DNA of 19,180 bases from JBFFXF01 sp041569895 (GTDB lineage: Bacteria; Planctomycetota; UBA8108; JACQVS01). Below the pieces are notes generated by a model. It was not told the origin of the DNA and searched no databases. It saw only the letters and a program-made list of their open reading frames with translations. Shown here piece after piece: positions 7,701-14,267 of the stretch. Made by a program: the position numbers and the translations under genes. The stretch covers positions 1-19,180 of the forward strand of contig JBFFXF010000133.1 of NCBI GenBank assembly GCA_041569895.1, given 5' to 3'. Within the stretch, counting starts at the first letter, position 1. Every line of letters starts with the position of its first letter.

Positions 7701-9604
7701 CGGTCGCCGTGTTCTTCACGAGCGACGGAGGCACGCTGCTCTCGGTCGGACGGGAGGGCGCCGTGCAGTTCTGGTCGACCACCGACTGGAAGCCGCGGCG
7801 GACCGTGACTCTCGGCGCTCCGTGGAGCTTCTCCGCGGCGCGTTCAGCGGACGGGCGCTTCCTCGCCGTCGGCTTCGAGGACGGCTCGATCCGCCTGATC
7901 GACATGCGCGGCCACCTGCCCGAGCGCGTCGTCGCCGGACAGGCGACGGGACCGGTCGCGGTGGCGTTCACGTCGGAGAGCGACCTCCTCGTCTCGGCGG
8001 AACCGGATGGGCTGCTCCGGTTCCGCGACGTGATCACGTGCCAGGAACGGCTCTCGCTCGCGGGCGCCACCAACTGGTCGAAGTCGGTGGCGGTCGCGCC
8101 GCAGGGAACCCTGATCGCGTGCGGCGGGCTCCCGGGGCGCGTTCAAGTCTGGCGCGCGCCGGCCGGCCTCGAGCCGGCGCCGGAGCTCGTCGTGGCGCCG
8201 ACCGTCGACGCGGCAGAATCGCGCGCGCGGCCAACGGCCGAATCACGGCGACGGCCCTCGAAGACGGACGCCGCCGGGGCCGGTCCGTCCGGCTGGGTCG
8301 ACGTCACGACCGCCGAGCTGGCCGGCTCGAGCGGCTGCCAGGGGATGACCGCCGGAGACATCGACGGCGACGGAGACGTCGACCTCTACCTCGCGTACAA
8401 CGGCAGCAATCGCTTGCTCCTCAACGACGGCGGCCTGCGGTTCCGTGAGGCTGCGAGCGGACCGCTGGCCGACGGGGGCGACAGCCACGACGCGGCGTTC
8501 GCCGATGTCGACGGCGACGGCGATCTCGATCTCTACGTCGCGAACGGCGACGGCGCCAATCGTCTCTTCCTCAACGACGGGCGCGGCACCTTTTCGCAGT
8601 CGACGGCGCCGCCGCTCGACGACGACGGCAGCGGGAGCTCGCTGAGGTGGATCGACGTCGAGAACGACGGCGACCTCGATCTCTTCCTGGTGAACACGCC
8701 GGGCGGCGCCAACCGGCTCTTCCGGAACCGGGGAGACGGTCGCTGGGAAGACTCCTGCCCGGCGACTCTGGAACGAGCCGTGCGCGCCGAGTGGTCGGAC
8801 CACGACGGCGACGGCGACCTCGATCTCTTTCTGGTCGGAGCGGACACGATCGCCATCTTGCTCGAGACGCTGGGTCCCGACTCCACGCGGGAAGTCACGC
8901 CCGCGAGCCTGCGCGGCCTGCGACACGCCTGGAGCGCCTGGGGGGACCTCGACAACGACGGCGATATCGATCTCTTCGTCAGCGTGCCGTCGGGATACGC
9001 GAACATCTTCCGCAACGACGGCGGAGGTCGTTTCGTGCCGCTCAACGTCGAGTTCCCGCGCTCGAGCGGCGTGGAGTATCGCCCGCAGTGGATCGACTTC
9101 GACCTCGACGGGGACATCGACCTCTTCCTCGGTCACAACCGCGAGAGGAGCCTGCTCTACCGCAACGACGGCGGTGGACGATTCACCGAGGTGACTGTCG
9201 GCCCCCTGCGCTCCCTCGGCGCCGTCACCGCCTACGCGTGGGCCGACCTCGACGGCGACGGCGATCCGGATCTCGTCTGCGCCGACTGGGACGAGCAGAT
9301 CCGCGTCGTCCGCAACGACACGACCACCGGCCGCCACTGGCTCGCCGTCGAGCTCCGCGGCACGCGGTCGAACCCGAACGGCGTCGGCGCGCGCGTGCGT
9401 GTCGTCACTGGCGAGCGCACGCGCATCCGCGACGTCGTCTCGGGACGCAACCGCGGACCGCTGGCGGCGATCTTCGGCCTGGGAGACGCGCGTCGCGCCG
9501 AGGTCGTCGAGGTGCGCTGGCCCTCGGGCGCTGTTCAGCGTCTCGAGAACGTCGAGGTGGACCGCACGATGCGGATCGTCGAGCCGGACGCTCCGGGGCA
9601 GTGA
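4796..9604 (+). CDS. Membrane Ser/Thr kinase fused to WD40, FG-GAP/VCBS and ASPIC/UnbV domains
   Basis: This is one uninterrupted 1602-residue frame starting at a GTG coupled to the sigma gene. Residues 20-75 are the acidic helical segment common before planctomycete kinases (RYPELADEIRELFP). The Hanks-type kinase spans about 123-395, with glycine loop GEVARGGMGVV, catalytic Lys152, HRD at 243-245, DFG at 263-265 and GTPSYLAPE. All key residues are present, so it should be active. One transmembrane helix lies at about 410-431. Residues 500-1120 hold about 14 WD40 repeats, which I read as two seven-bladed propellers. From 1166 come seven calcium-type motifs such as DIDGDGDVDL (D1188) and DLDGDGDPDL (D1484), typical of FG-GAP/VCBS blades. 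Residues 1514-1595 match ASPIC/UnbV (NPNGVGARV, then VEVRWPSGAVQ). The kinase should be cytoplasmic and the rest external, as a sensor or adhesive part. The ligand is unknown. Confidence 0.93.
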   Translation: MIHRRDDARDDALDRGDAQGDDSSERDYLVGELAEEFVDRRRRGETASIEEFATRYPELADEIRELFPTLERIEPAPSTPAPSTPASPMRLPFGAGSARASDGALDGGPDEDDDGFPRRFGDYELLGEVARGGMGVVYRARQLTLGREVALKMILPGALEGSQGVERFRVEAEAAAALDHPAIVSIHEIGEYDGRDYFTMQLVEGGSLAAHLERTVAEPRLAAVWLEAIARAVQYAHEHGVIHRDLKPANILIDSTDAPRITDFGLARLVQSDSRLTVTGAIVGTPSYLAPELIDSGSRGTLASDVYSLGAILYECLVGEPPFRGETALATLDLARRTEPRWPRQIRSAIGADLETICMKCLEKDPRCRYSSAGALADDLARFLEGLPIEARPTGALTRLVKWSRRRPALAALVGVSAVSLLALLVVGFWYNVRLRTALDRSDSHRVAAEIQLAHRAWRDGKLDRMREILHGQLPLVTGRQSPGFDWRFLWTRAWSRRVRLDGHRQTVECVAFRPGDRQVATGSRDHTIKLWDCETGATLRTLARHALWVQDLAFSPDGRFLASAAGVPSDVSGGGEIMVWDLESEGSAPAAVIRRPTAVTTVDWSSDGELVLAGDLGGVVLLLEAKALLERSNGDGADTGETRVETRGQLDFGGAVRRVRPSPDGALLAVGGGSLGEGRVGLRDLETGSWRFLDVDLPDLVEELAFSADGRRLAFAGRNASVTLVDMDNIDNIDDGDTVTVLRHQQHTTSLCFTADAKRLVATVHDRDTGENTLRIWELETPDSRTSLPISTTWSLPSIISATGVSGDGGTIALAGNPLAELRDLRSFREHDSVPVDDDITSVQFSPDGSLLATGSRGGRLSVWNARTNALMESIDAHASVILAIAFSPEGRHLATGSADKTVRLWTRDGGGAWKPAGVFKGHLGTVRSLAFHPSGDLLAVGSYRRVRLWSVSRQQRVAEIEAHLGRTVAVFFTSDGGTLLSVGREGAVQFWSTTDWKPRRTVTLGAPWSFSAARSADGRFLAVGFEDGSIRLIDMRGHLPERVVAGQATGPVAVAFTSESDLLVSAEPDGLLRFRDVITCQERLSLAGATNWSKSVAVAPQGTLIACGGLPGRVQVWRAPAGLEPAPELVVAPTVDAAESRARPTAESRRRPSKTDAAGAGPSGWVDVTTAELAGSSGCQGMTAGDIDGDGDVDLYLAYNGSNRLLLNDGGLRFREAASGPLADGGDSHDAAFADVDGDGDLDLYVANGDGANRLFLNDGRGTFSQSTAPPLDDDGSGSSLRWIDVENDGDLDLFLVNTPGGANRLFRNRGDGRWEDSCPATLERAVRAEWSDHDGDGDLDLFLVGADTIAILLETLGPDSTREVTPASLRGLRHAWSAWGDLDNDGDIDLFVSVPSGYANIFRNDGGGRFVPLNVEFPRSSGVEYRPQWIDFDLDGDIDLFLGHNRERSLLYRNDGGGRFTEVTVGPLRSLGAVTAYAWADLDGDGDPDLVCADWDEQIRVVRNDTTTGRHWLAVELRGTRSNPNGVGARVRVVTGERTRIRDVVSGRNRGPLAAIFGLGDARRAEVVEVRWPSGAVQRLENVEVDRTMRIVEPDAPGQ

Positions 9605-9638
9605 CTCCGCCGCGACCGACGCGTGCGAGTGAGCGCGT

Positions 9639-10511
9639 TCAGCCGCCGAACGGAAAGACCAGCCCGAGGGCGCAGAGCGCGGCGTCGCCGGCGACCCAGA
9701 GCCAGCGGGCAAGACCGAGCCGCTCGCGGCGGAGGACGTTGAGCGTTCCCAGGGCGATCCAGGCCAGGCCGATCGCGGAAAGCAGTCGCAGCTTCGGGAT
9801 CAAGTCAGCGGCGACCTTCTCGAAGTTCTCCGGCGGGATGATGTGGATGAGGAAGAGAACGCCGGTCACCGTGACGAACCACCATGTCCGCAGCGAGAAA
9901 GGACCGCCACGAGCTCTTTTCTTCTTGATCGGGTCGTCGAGACGGGCCGGGGTCGAGTTGAAGAAGGGCGCACCGTCGCGGGCGCACGGGCCGTGACGGT
10001 CGAGGTAGGTCGCGGCAAGCCGCTCGCACCGCTCCCACTCCTCCTCGTTGATCTGTCGCTTGCGCTCCTCGATGCGGTCGACGTCGTCGGAGAGAAACTC
10101 CGCGATCTGCGGGTCGACGTTGCGGAACAGGCCGCTGTTCCCAGGGCCCGGCTCTATGTCGCGGGCCACCTCGTCGGCCGGTGGATAGACGCACACCGCG
10201 AGCAGCCGCGAGCCCTCCTCGAGCCGGTGCTCGCGGGCGACCCATTCCGGGAAGTGCAGCATCACGACGCAGTCGATGTCCTCCGTGTAAGCCGCCACGA
10301 GGAGCGGGGAGCGTGACACGACGAGAGCGGCGCCATACGTCCCGTGCCAGAGGTGCTCCTCGAGGTACTTGACGTATCGAGTCCCGACGAGGCGCGTGAG
10401 TAGCTCCCAGAAGATTCCCGTCACGCCTCGGAGCCTGCGGTAACGCCTGCGCGAGAGTGGCACGCGAGCTGGATCGCTGGCGACGATCTCGTCGTCGAGG
10501 TATTCGGTCAT
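9639..10511 (-). CDS. Hypothetical membrane protein with three C-terminal TM helices
   Basis: I do not recognise this 290-residue family. The N-terminal two thirds are soluble and charged. They contain a basic stretch (SRRRYRRLRG), a central region with aromatic and hydrophobic strands (YGAALVVSRSPLLVAAY, then IDCVVMLHFPEWV), and an acidic helical stretch (RIEERKRQINEEEWERCERL). Three hydrophobic segments follow at about 209-226, 243-260 and 267-288, and the protein ends almost inside the last one. The basic stretch KKKRARGG precedes TM1, suggesting that the soluble part is cytoplasmic. I chose the ATG at 10511 because the upstream extension reads as low-complexity non-coding text. The only SD-like bases (GAGGG) are very close to the ATG. 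It converges on the kinase gene with 34 bases between them and is probably a single-gene unit. Confidence 0.75.
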   Translation of the reverse strand: MTEYLDDEIVASDPARVPLSRRRYRRLRGVTGIFWELLTRLVGTRYVKYLEEHLWHGTYGAALVVSRSPLLVAAYTEDIDCVVMLHFPEWVAREHRLEEGSRLLAVCVYPPADEVARDIEPGPGNSGLFRNVDPQIAEFLSDDVDRIEERKRQINEEEWERCERLAATYLDRHGPCARDGAPFFNSTPARLDDPIKKKRARGGPFSLRTWWFVTVTGVLFLIHIIPPENFEKVAADLIPKLRLLSAIGLAWIALGTLNVLRRERLGLARWLWVAGDAALCALGLVFPFGG

Positions 10512-10814
10512 GCCCTCGATTCTGTCACGCCGGAGCCGGCATGAGAAGGCGGCGAGCACAGGGAGAGCACGTCGAAAAACCTGGCTCGGCGGCGCCGGCG
10601 GGCGTATGGTGGCAGGACTGAGACGGCTGCCGTTCATGCCGTCCGGCTCTTTGACAACGCGCCGATCGATCCCTGCTCCACTGGGGCTTTTTGAATCAGT
10701 CCACGATCGACGTCTCTCCCGCATGCCGACTCCCGCGCCGGTCCGTATCACGGGCCGCGCCTCGAGCGAGGCGCCGGGCAGGTCACCGGGGACTCCAATC
10801 GAGAGGAGGTTCCC
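10512..10814. other. Intergenic region between divergent genes
   Basis: This 303-base gap must hold the promoters of the membrane protein (minus strand) and the prepilin (plus strand). A perfect TTGACA lies at 10651-10656 on the plus strand, but I find no convincing -10 at 16-19 bases from it. A 6-bp inverted repeat, GACGGC and GCCGTC (10622-10627, 10638-10643), lies just upstream. GAGGAGG at 10803-10809 is the ribosome binding site of the prepilin gene. I saw nothing else of note. Confidence 0.4.
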
Positions 10815-11435
10815 ATGTCCTGTCCCGATCCGACTTCTTCACGTGGACTTCGCCCCTGTCGTGTCACCGGGCCTGGTCCGGGCCAGTCTCGTGGCTTCAC
10901 GCTGGTCGAGCTCCTGGTAGTCATCGCAATCATATCCGTACTTGCCGGCGCTCTCCTGTCGACGATCAAAATCGACCGGGATCGAGCCAACATCGCCAAC
11001 TGCACGAGCAATCTGAAACGGATTGCCGAGCTGGCGATGATCTACGCCGACACCGGAACGAACCGGTTCTTCCCGCTGGCGAAGGGGAGCAATCCAGCGG
11101 CCCACGAGTCTCTCAACGTGCTCGTCGAGGCGTCTCCAGGGCTCTCACCGAAGCTCTTCATCTGCAGGTCATCGCGAGAGGACGAGGCCGTCATCGATGA
11201 GAACGGCCGCTTCTCGCTCGACGCGGAGACGTGCTCGTACGCGTGGACCGGCGAGAAGCTCGCGCCGACGGACGCCGGACGCGTCCTCGCGAGCTGCAAG
11301 CACGTCAGGACCGGCGACAGCCGATCCGGCCATCCGGGCGGTGTCGTCGCCGTGTTCACCGACGGTCACGCCGAGTTCATGACCACCGACAGGCTCGATC
11401 CCGACTCCGGGCTTCCCGAAGGACTCGTTCCGTAG
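10815..11435 (+). CDS. Prepilin-like protein (type IV pilin / pseudopilin signal)
   Basis: The 206-residue protein has a class III signal: a 27-residue leader ending in Gly27, then FTLVELLVVIAII with Glu at +5. This is the site cut and methylated by prepilin peptidase (PilD). The hydrophobic helix runs to about residue 48 (VLAGALLSTIK) and is followed by a globular domain. Near the C-terminus the segment HPGGVVAVFTDGHAEFM matches the H-x9-DG ending of the large planctomycete DUF1559-type pseudopilin family. The protein is shorter than the usual 300-or-so residues of that family. GAGGAGG at 10803-10809 strongly supports the start. It stands alone, with no secretion ATPase or peptidase gene nearby. 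It is probably a surface or periplasmic pseudopilin of unknown role. Confidence 0.85.
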   Translation: MSCPDPTSSRGLRPCRVTGPGPGQSRGFTLVELLVVIAIISVLAGALLSTIKIDRDRANIANCTSNLKRIAELAMIYADTGTNRFFPLAKGSNPAAHESLNVLVEASPGLSPKLFICRSSREDEAVIDENGRFSLDAETCSYAWTGEKLAPTDAGRVLASCKHVRTGDSRSGHPGGVVAVFTDGHAEFMTTDRLDPDSGLPEGLVP

Positions 11436-11452
11436 ATCGCGAGCTTCACCGT

Positions 11453-11476
11453 CGAGCTCACCGAATCGTGAGCTCG
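11453..11476 (+). terminator. Candidate terminator hairpin after the prepilin gene
   Basis: CGAGCTCAC (11453-11461) and GTGAGCTCG (11468-11476) are perfect reverse complements, a 9-bp stem with the 6-base loop CGAATC. It lies 18 bases after the prepilin stop and between two convergent genes. No U-run follows, so it may act as a weak or factor-assisted terminator usable from either side. Confidence 0.5.
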
Positions 11477-11625
11477 TCGCATCCCGAATCTATCGGGTCC
11501 CCGGGACCGACGGCGCCGTCAGGCGAGCGCTCGTGAGCGCCCGGCGAGCGCGTGGAGCGGCATGCGGGCTCTGCTCCGAGAATGAACCCGGCGGGCGGCG
11601 TGTGCAGCCCGTCGGGTCGTCTCGT

Positions 11626-11886
11626 TCACCGGCCCTGCTCGATGAGCGCGGGCTCGCGCTCGAGATCGCTGACCCGATCGCGCTCGGGATCGCGGCGCGG
11701 ATCCAGGGCATCGATGAGCGCGCCGAGCCGGTCCGGAAAGATCAGGAAGTCGTCGTTCGCCTCGTGCGCGCGACGTTCGAGCACCAGGCGCTCGTACTCC
11801 TCGCGCAGCTCGGTCGACAGGGCGAGCTCCGTGAGTCCGGACTCGGTCGTCGCGAGACATCGCTCTCTCAGCTCGTTGAACGTCAT
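11626..11886 (-). CDS. Small hypothetical protein (86 aa)
   Basis: I do not recognise this 86-residue protein. It reads like real coding sequence: a Glu/Leu-rich helical stretch (TELREEYERLVLERRAHEAN), then FLIFPDRLGALIDALDPR, then an acidic and basic tail. The start is supported by TGGAGG on the minus strand, six to seven bases before the ATG at 11886. A longer frame extends upstream to 12138, but that part lacks protein-like composition and lies beyond the good ribosome binding site. It is transcribed divergently from the stress protein gene at 12153, with 266 bases between. No signal peptide or membrane segment is visible, so it is probably a small cytosolic helical protein. Confidence 0.65.
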   Translation of the reverse strand: MTFNELRERCLATTESGLTELALSTELREEYERLVLERRAHEANDDFLIFPDRLGALIDALDPRRDPERDRVSDLEREPALIEQGR

Positions 11887-12152
11887 GGGCAACCTCCACG
11901 AGTGTTCTCGGCAGGTTGCGCTCGAGGCTTTGCGAGCTGGTGTTTCTCGGAACTGCAGCCATACCGCCGGCGGGGGGCCCACAGTGGCTGAACACCCCGT
12001 TCTGCGCTCCCGCGTGGCCTCTCCTTTGCATGAATGAAGGACAGCCGGGGTGGCGCCGCCTGCCCGTGCGAGCAGAGCTGACGTCCCGTGGTGGCCGTAC
12101 GTCGAAAAAACTCGCCCCGGACGAGACAAAACTCGCACCTCGGGAGAACGCC

Positions 12153-13088
12153 GTGAAGATCCAGCGCATTCTCCTCGCCACCGACTTTTCTCCGTGTGCC
12201 CGCTCGGCGTACGTCGCCGCGGCGGAGATCGCGCATCGATTTCGCGCGCGCGTCGAGCTGGTCCACGTGCTCGAGTGGCAGCACCGCGAATTCGCTCTTC
12301 TCGACGACTTGCCGGAGGGATCGGCGCTCGAGGATCTCTGCCAGCAACGCGTCGCCCGCATGCGTCACGAGACCGCGACGCCCGTGTTCCGTGGTCTTGA
12401 GGTCGACATCCGCTTGCTCGGAGGTCACGGCGCCGGCGCCGTCTGCGCGTACGCCGAGACGAGTGGCGCTGACCTGGTCGTTCTCGCCAGTCACGGGTAC
12501 TCGGGATTCAAGCATTTTGTGCTGGGAAGCTTCGCCGAGCGCGTCGTGCGCCACTCGCCCGTTCCAGTGCTCGTGTTCAAGGACGGTCCTCGCGGGCAGA
12601 AAGAATTCCAGCTCGAGAGAATTCTCTTCCCGTGTGACTTCTCGCCGCTGTCCTTGGAGGCGCTCGACGCCATCCGGCTCCTCGGGCGTGTCTCGAACCC
12701 GCACGTCACCATCGCCCACGTGTGGAAGAACCCGCCTTACCGTGCAGCGTCAGGGCGAGCAGACACCCGGGCGGCGATTCTCGGGAAGCTCCAGCGATTC
12801 GGGGACCGCGAACTCGACCACATCGATCACGAGTGTCGATTGCTCGAGGGCGACCCGGCGTCGCTCATCGTGGCTGCAGCAGAGGCGGGCGAAATGGACG
12901 TCATCTGCATGGCCACCCACGGTTGGACCGGCCTCAGGCACATGCTTCTCGGCAGCGTTGCGGAAAAAGTGGTGCGGGGTGCGCGGTGCCCCGTGCTCAC
13001 CGTGCGTCCTCACGAGGAGAAGTTCAGGGTGTCGACGGATTACTTGACGGATCCGAAGACGTTTTTGGCGGGCTGGCCTCCCCGGTGA
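12153..13088 (+). CDS. Tandem universal stress protein (two UspA domains)
   Basis: This 311-residue protein has two Usp domains, about residues 1-145 and 150-300. Each begins with the typical strand (IQRILLATDFSPCARSA and LERILFPCDFSPLSLEA) and ends with the nucleotide-binding signature, ASHG-x9-GS in domain 1 and ATHG-x9-GS in domain 2, then PVLVF or PVLTV. The signature suggests that both domains may bind ATP. Usp proteins help cells survive starvation, oxidative and other stresses. The start is a GTG at 12153 with GGGAG at 12141-12145; the frame is open further upstream, but Usp homology begins at this GTG. The last 20 or so residues extend past the second domain. It is probably a monocistronic cytosolic protein. 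Confidence 0.92.
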   Translation: MKIQRILLATDFSPCARSAYVAAAEIAHRFRARVELVHVLEWQHREFALLDDLPEGSALEDLCQQRVARMRHETATPVFRGLEVDIRLLGGHGAGAVCAYAETSGADLVVLASHGYSGFKHFVLGSFAERVVRHSPVPVLVFKDGPRGQKEFQLERILFPCDFSPLSLEALDAIRLLGRVSNPHVTIAHVWKNPPYRAASGRADTRAAILGKLQRFGDRELDHIDHECRLLEGDPASLIVAAAEAGEMDVICMATHGWTGLRHMLLGSVAEKVVRGARCPVLTVRPHEEKFRVSTDYLTDPKTFLAGWPPR

Positions 13089-13100
13089 AGCGCACCGGGG
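13080..13100 (+). terminator. GC hairpin overlapping the Usp stop codon
   Basis: CCCCGGTG (13080-13087) and CACCGGGG (13093-13100) are perfect reverse complements around a five-base loop. The hairpin contains the Usp stop codon. It lies between the Usp gene and repeat island 3, where a terminator is expected, but there is no U-run. Confidence 0.5.
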
Positions 13101-13464
13101 CCGCCGGGACGTGAGCTCCTCGCGCAACGCGCCCTGGCGACGGTGCCGAGTTGCATCGACCCGGAGCGCCCCGATCGAGGGAGCGCCGCACGCTCGCGGC
13201 GGCGAGCGGTCAGAAACGGTCGCGTTTCACCGGAAGGGTGGAGAGAAGCGACCAGCGCGTGCTCCTCGAGACAGAGGACCGAGACCAGAGACAGAGATCA
13301 GAGGACAGACGCCCGAGTCCGAGTCGGACTCCGATCTCGGTCATCGGACGTCGGAATCGGTCATCGGAATCGGAGTCGGAGTCGGGTCGGAGTCGGAATC
13401 GGTCGTCGGACTCGGTATCGGCATCGGTCATCGGACTCGGTCCCGCGTCCGCGACCGCGACAAC
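13101..13464. repeat. Intergenic region with repeat island 3
   Basis: The first 165 bases are unremarkable. From about 13268 to 13462 the sequence is an array: a purine-rich part with CAGAGA and CAGAGGAC units (13268-13310), then TCGGAN units with a mostly 6-base period (TCGGAA, TCGGAG, TCGGTC, TCGGAC). This is the vocabulary and the order of island 1 read on the opposite strand. It lies between two convergent genes, and the stop codon of the RidA gene follows directly. Open frames through it are not credible genes. Confidence 0.75.
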
Positions 13465-14010
13465 TCACCTCACCTGAAAGATCGCCTCCACCTCGATCGG
13501 GATGCCGCCCGGGAGGGAGCCCACCCCGACGGCGCTGCGCGCCGCGGTGCCCGCCTCCTTGCCGAACACCTCCACCATGAGGTCGCTGAATCCGTTGACC
13601 ACCTGGGGCTGGCGGGTGAAGTCCGGGGCGCAGTTGACCATGCCGAGGACCTTGACGACTCGCACGACGCGGTCGAGACTCCCGAGCTCGTGACGCACGG
13701 TTCCCAGGACTCGGATTCCCACGGCGCGCGCCGCGGCGCGTCCCTCCTCGATGTCGATGTCTCGCCCGACGACGCCGGTCCACGGGCTGCCGTCGGGTCG
13801 TCGCGGACCGTGCCCGGAGACGTAGAGCATGTCGCCGACGCGCACGGCCGGGACGTACGTCGCCACCGGCGTGGCGACGGGCGGCAGCTCGATTCCGAGC
13901 TCACGGAGTCGTGCCTCGGGGCCGTTCTCCGCGCGCCCTCGCGACGCCATGCAGCTCGCGAGCGCCCCGATGGCGAGAGTGATCGCGAAGCTCCGGGTGA
14001 GTTGTAGCAT
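13465..14010 (-). CDS. RidA (YjgF/YER057c/UK114) family protein with lipoprotein signal
   Basis: The 181-residue protein begins with a hydrophobic signal (SFAITLAIGALASC), in which LASC at 17-20 is a good lipobox. Lipidation at Cys20 and anchoring in the envelope are therefore predicted. Residues 38-181 form a RidA-type domain with VGDMLYVSGHGP and C-terminal RSAVGVGSLPGG. Arg158 lies where RidA enzymes bind the carboxylate of imine or enamine substrates, and Glu173 and Glu175 follow in IEVEAIF. RidA enzymes hydrolyse reactive enamines and imines made by PLP enzymes, normally in the cytosol, so an exported form is unusual. The ATG at 14010 has no strong ribosome binding site, but the signal peptide starts there. 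Its stop lies at the edge of repeat island 3. Binding a small ligand instead of catalysis is also possible. Confidence 0.87.
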   Translation of the reverse strand: MLQLTRSFAITLAIGALASCMASRGRAENGPEARLRELGIELPPVATPVATYVPAVRVGDMLYVSGHGPRRPDGSPWTGVVGRDIDIEEGRAAARAVGIRVLGTVRHELGSLDRVVRVVKVLGMVNCAPDFTRQPQVVNGFSDLMVEVFGKEAGTAARSAVGVGSLPGGIPIEVEAIFQVR

Positions 14011-14169
14011 GCGCGTCAGATGCTCGCATCCGAGCGACGTCGACGGCTGCGCGCGCCGGTGATGTAAGTCGTTATCAGCATCCACCGTTACCAGTGTGCG
14101 AAACCGGGACCGGAGACGCAAGTGCGAGCGCCGAACGGATCTTGCGTCGCGGCGCTTCACGCGGGCGGT

Positions 14170-14199
14170 TTGCCGCGCCGCCGCGCCGCATCGTATACT
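14170..14199 (+). promoter_or_regulatory. Candidate promoter of the prepilin-HAMP operon
   Basis: TTGCCG (14170-14175) and TATACT (14194-14199) match four and five of six consensus bases with an 18-base spacer. The predicted transcript starts near 14206, about 60 bases before the prepilin start. That also argues that translation begins downstream of 14206 and not at the far upstream ATG at 14094. Confidence 0.5.
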
Positions 14200-14267
14200 C
14201 CTCGCGGGTATCTCGGGTTTTCGAGGGTCAGATCTGGAAGCATGCGTTCGCTCAGGGGTCACCAGGT

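Noticed and set aside
9636..9652. CGTTC and GAACG inverted repeat as a terminator between the kinase and membrane protein genes
   Set aside because: The stem is only five bases, overlaps the minus-strand stop codon and has no U-run.
8243..9712. 489-codon open frame on the minus strand
   Set aside because: It is the complement of the FG-GAP/VCBS and ASPIC coding region. The periodic VEIEVAV text mirrors the plus-strand calcium motifs.
10651..10656. Perfect TTGACA as a -35 box for the prepilin gene
   Set aside because: No acceptable -10 hexamer occurs 16-19 bases downstream, so a promoter cannot be supported.
10569..12108. Shared ACGTCGAAAAA motif near 10569 and 12097
   Set aside because: It is an 11-base match in two intergenic regions with no shared spacing to genes or promoter boxes; chance is sufficient.
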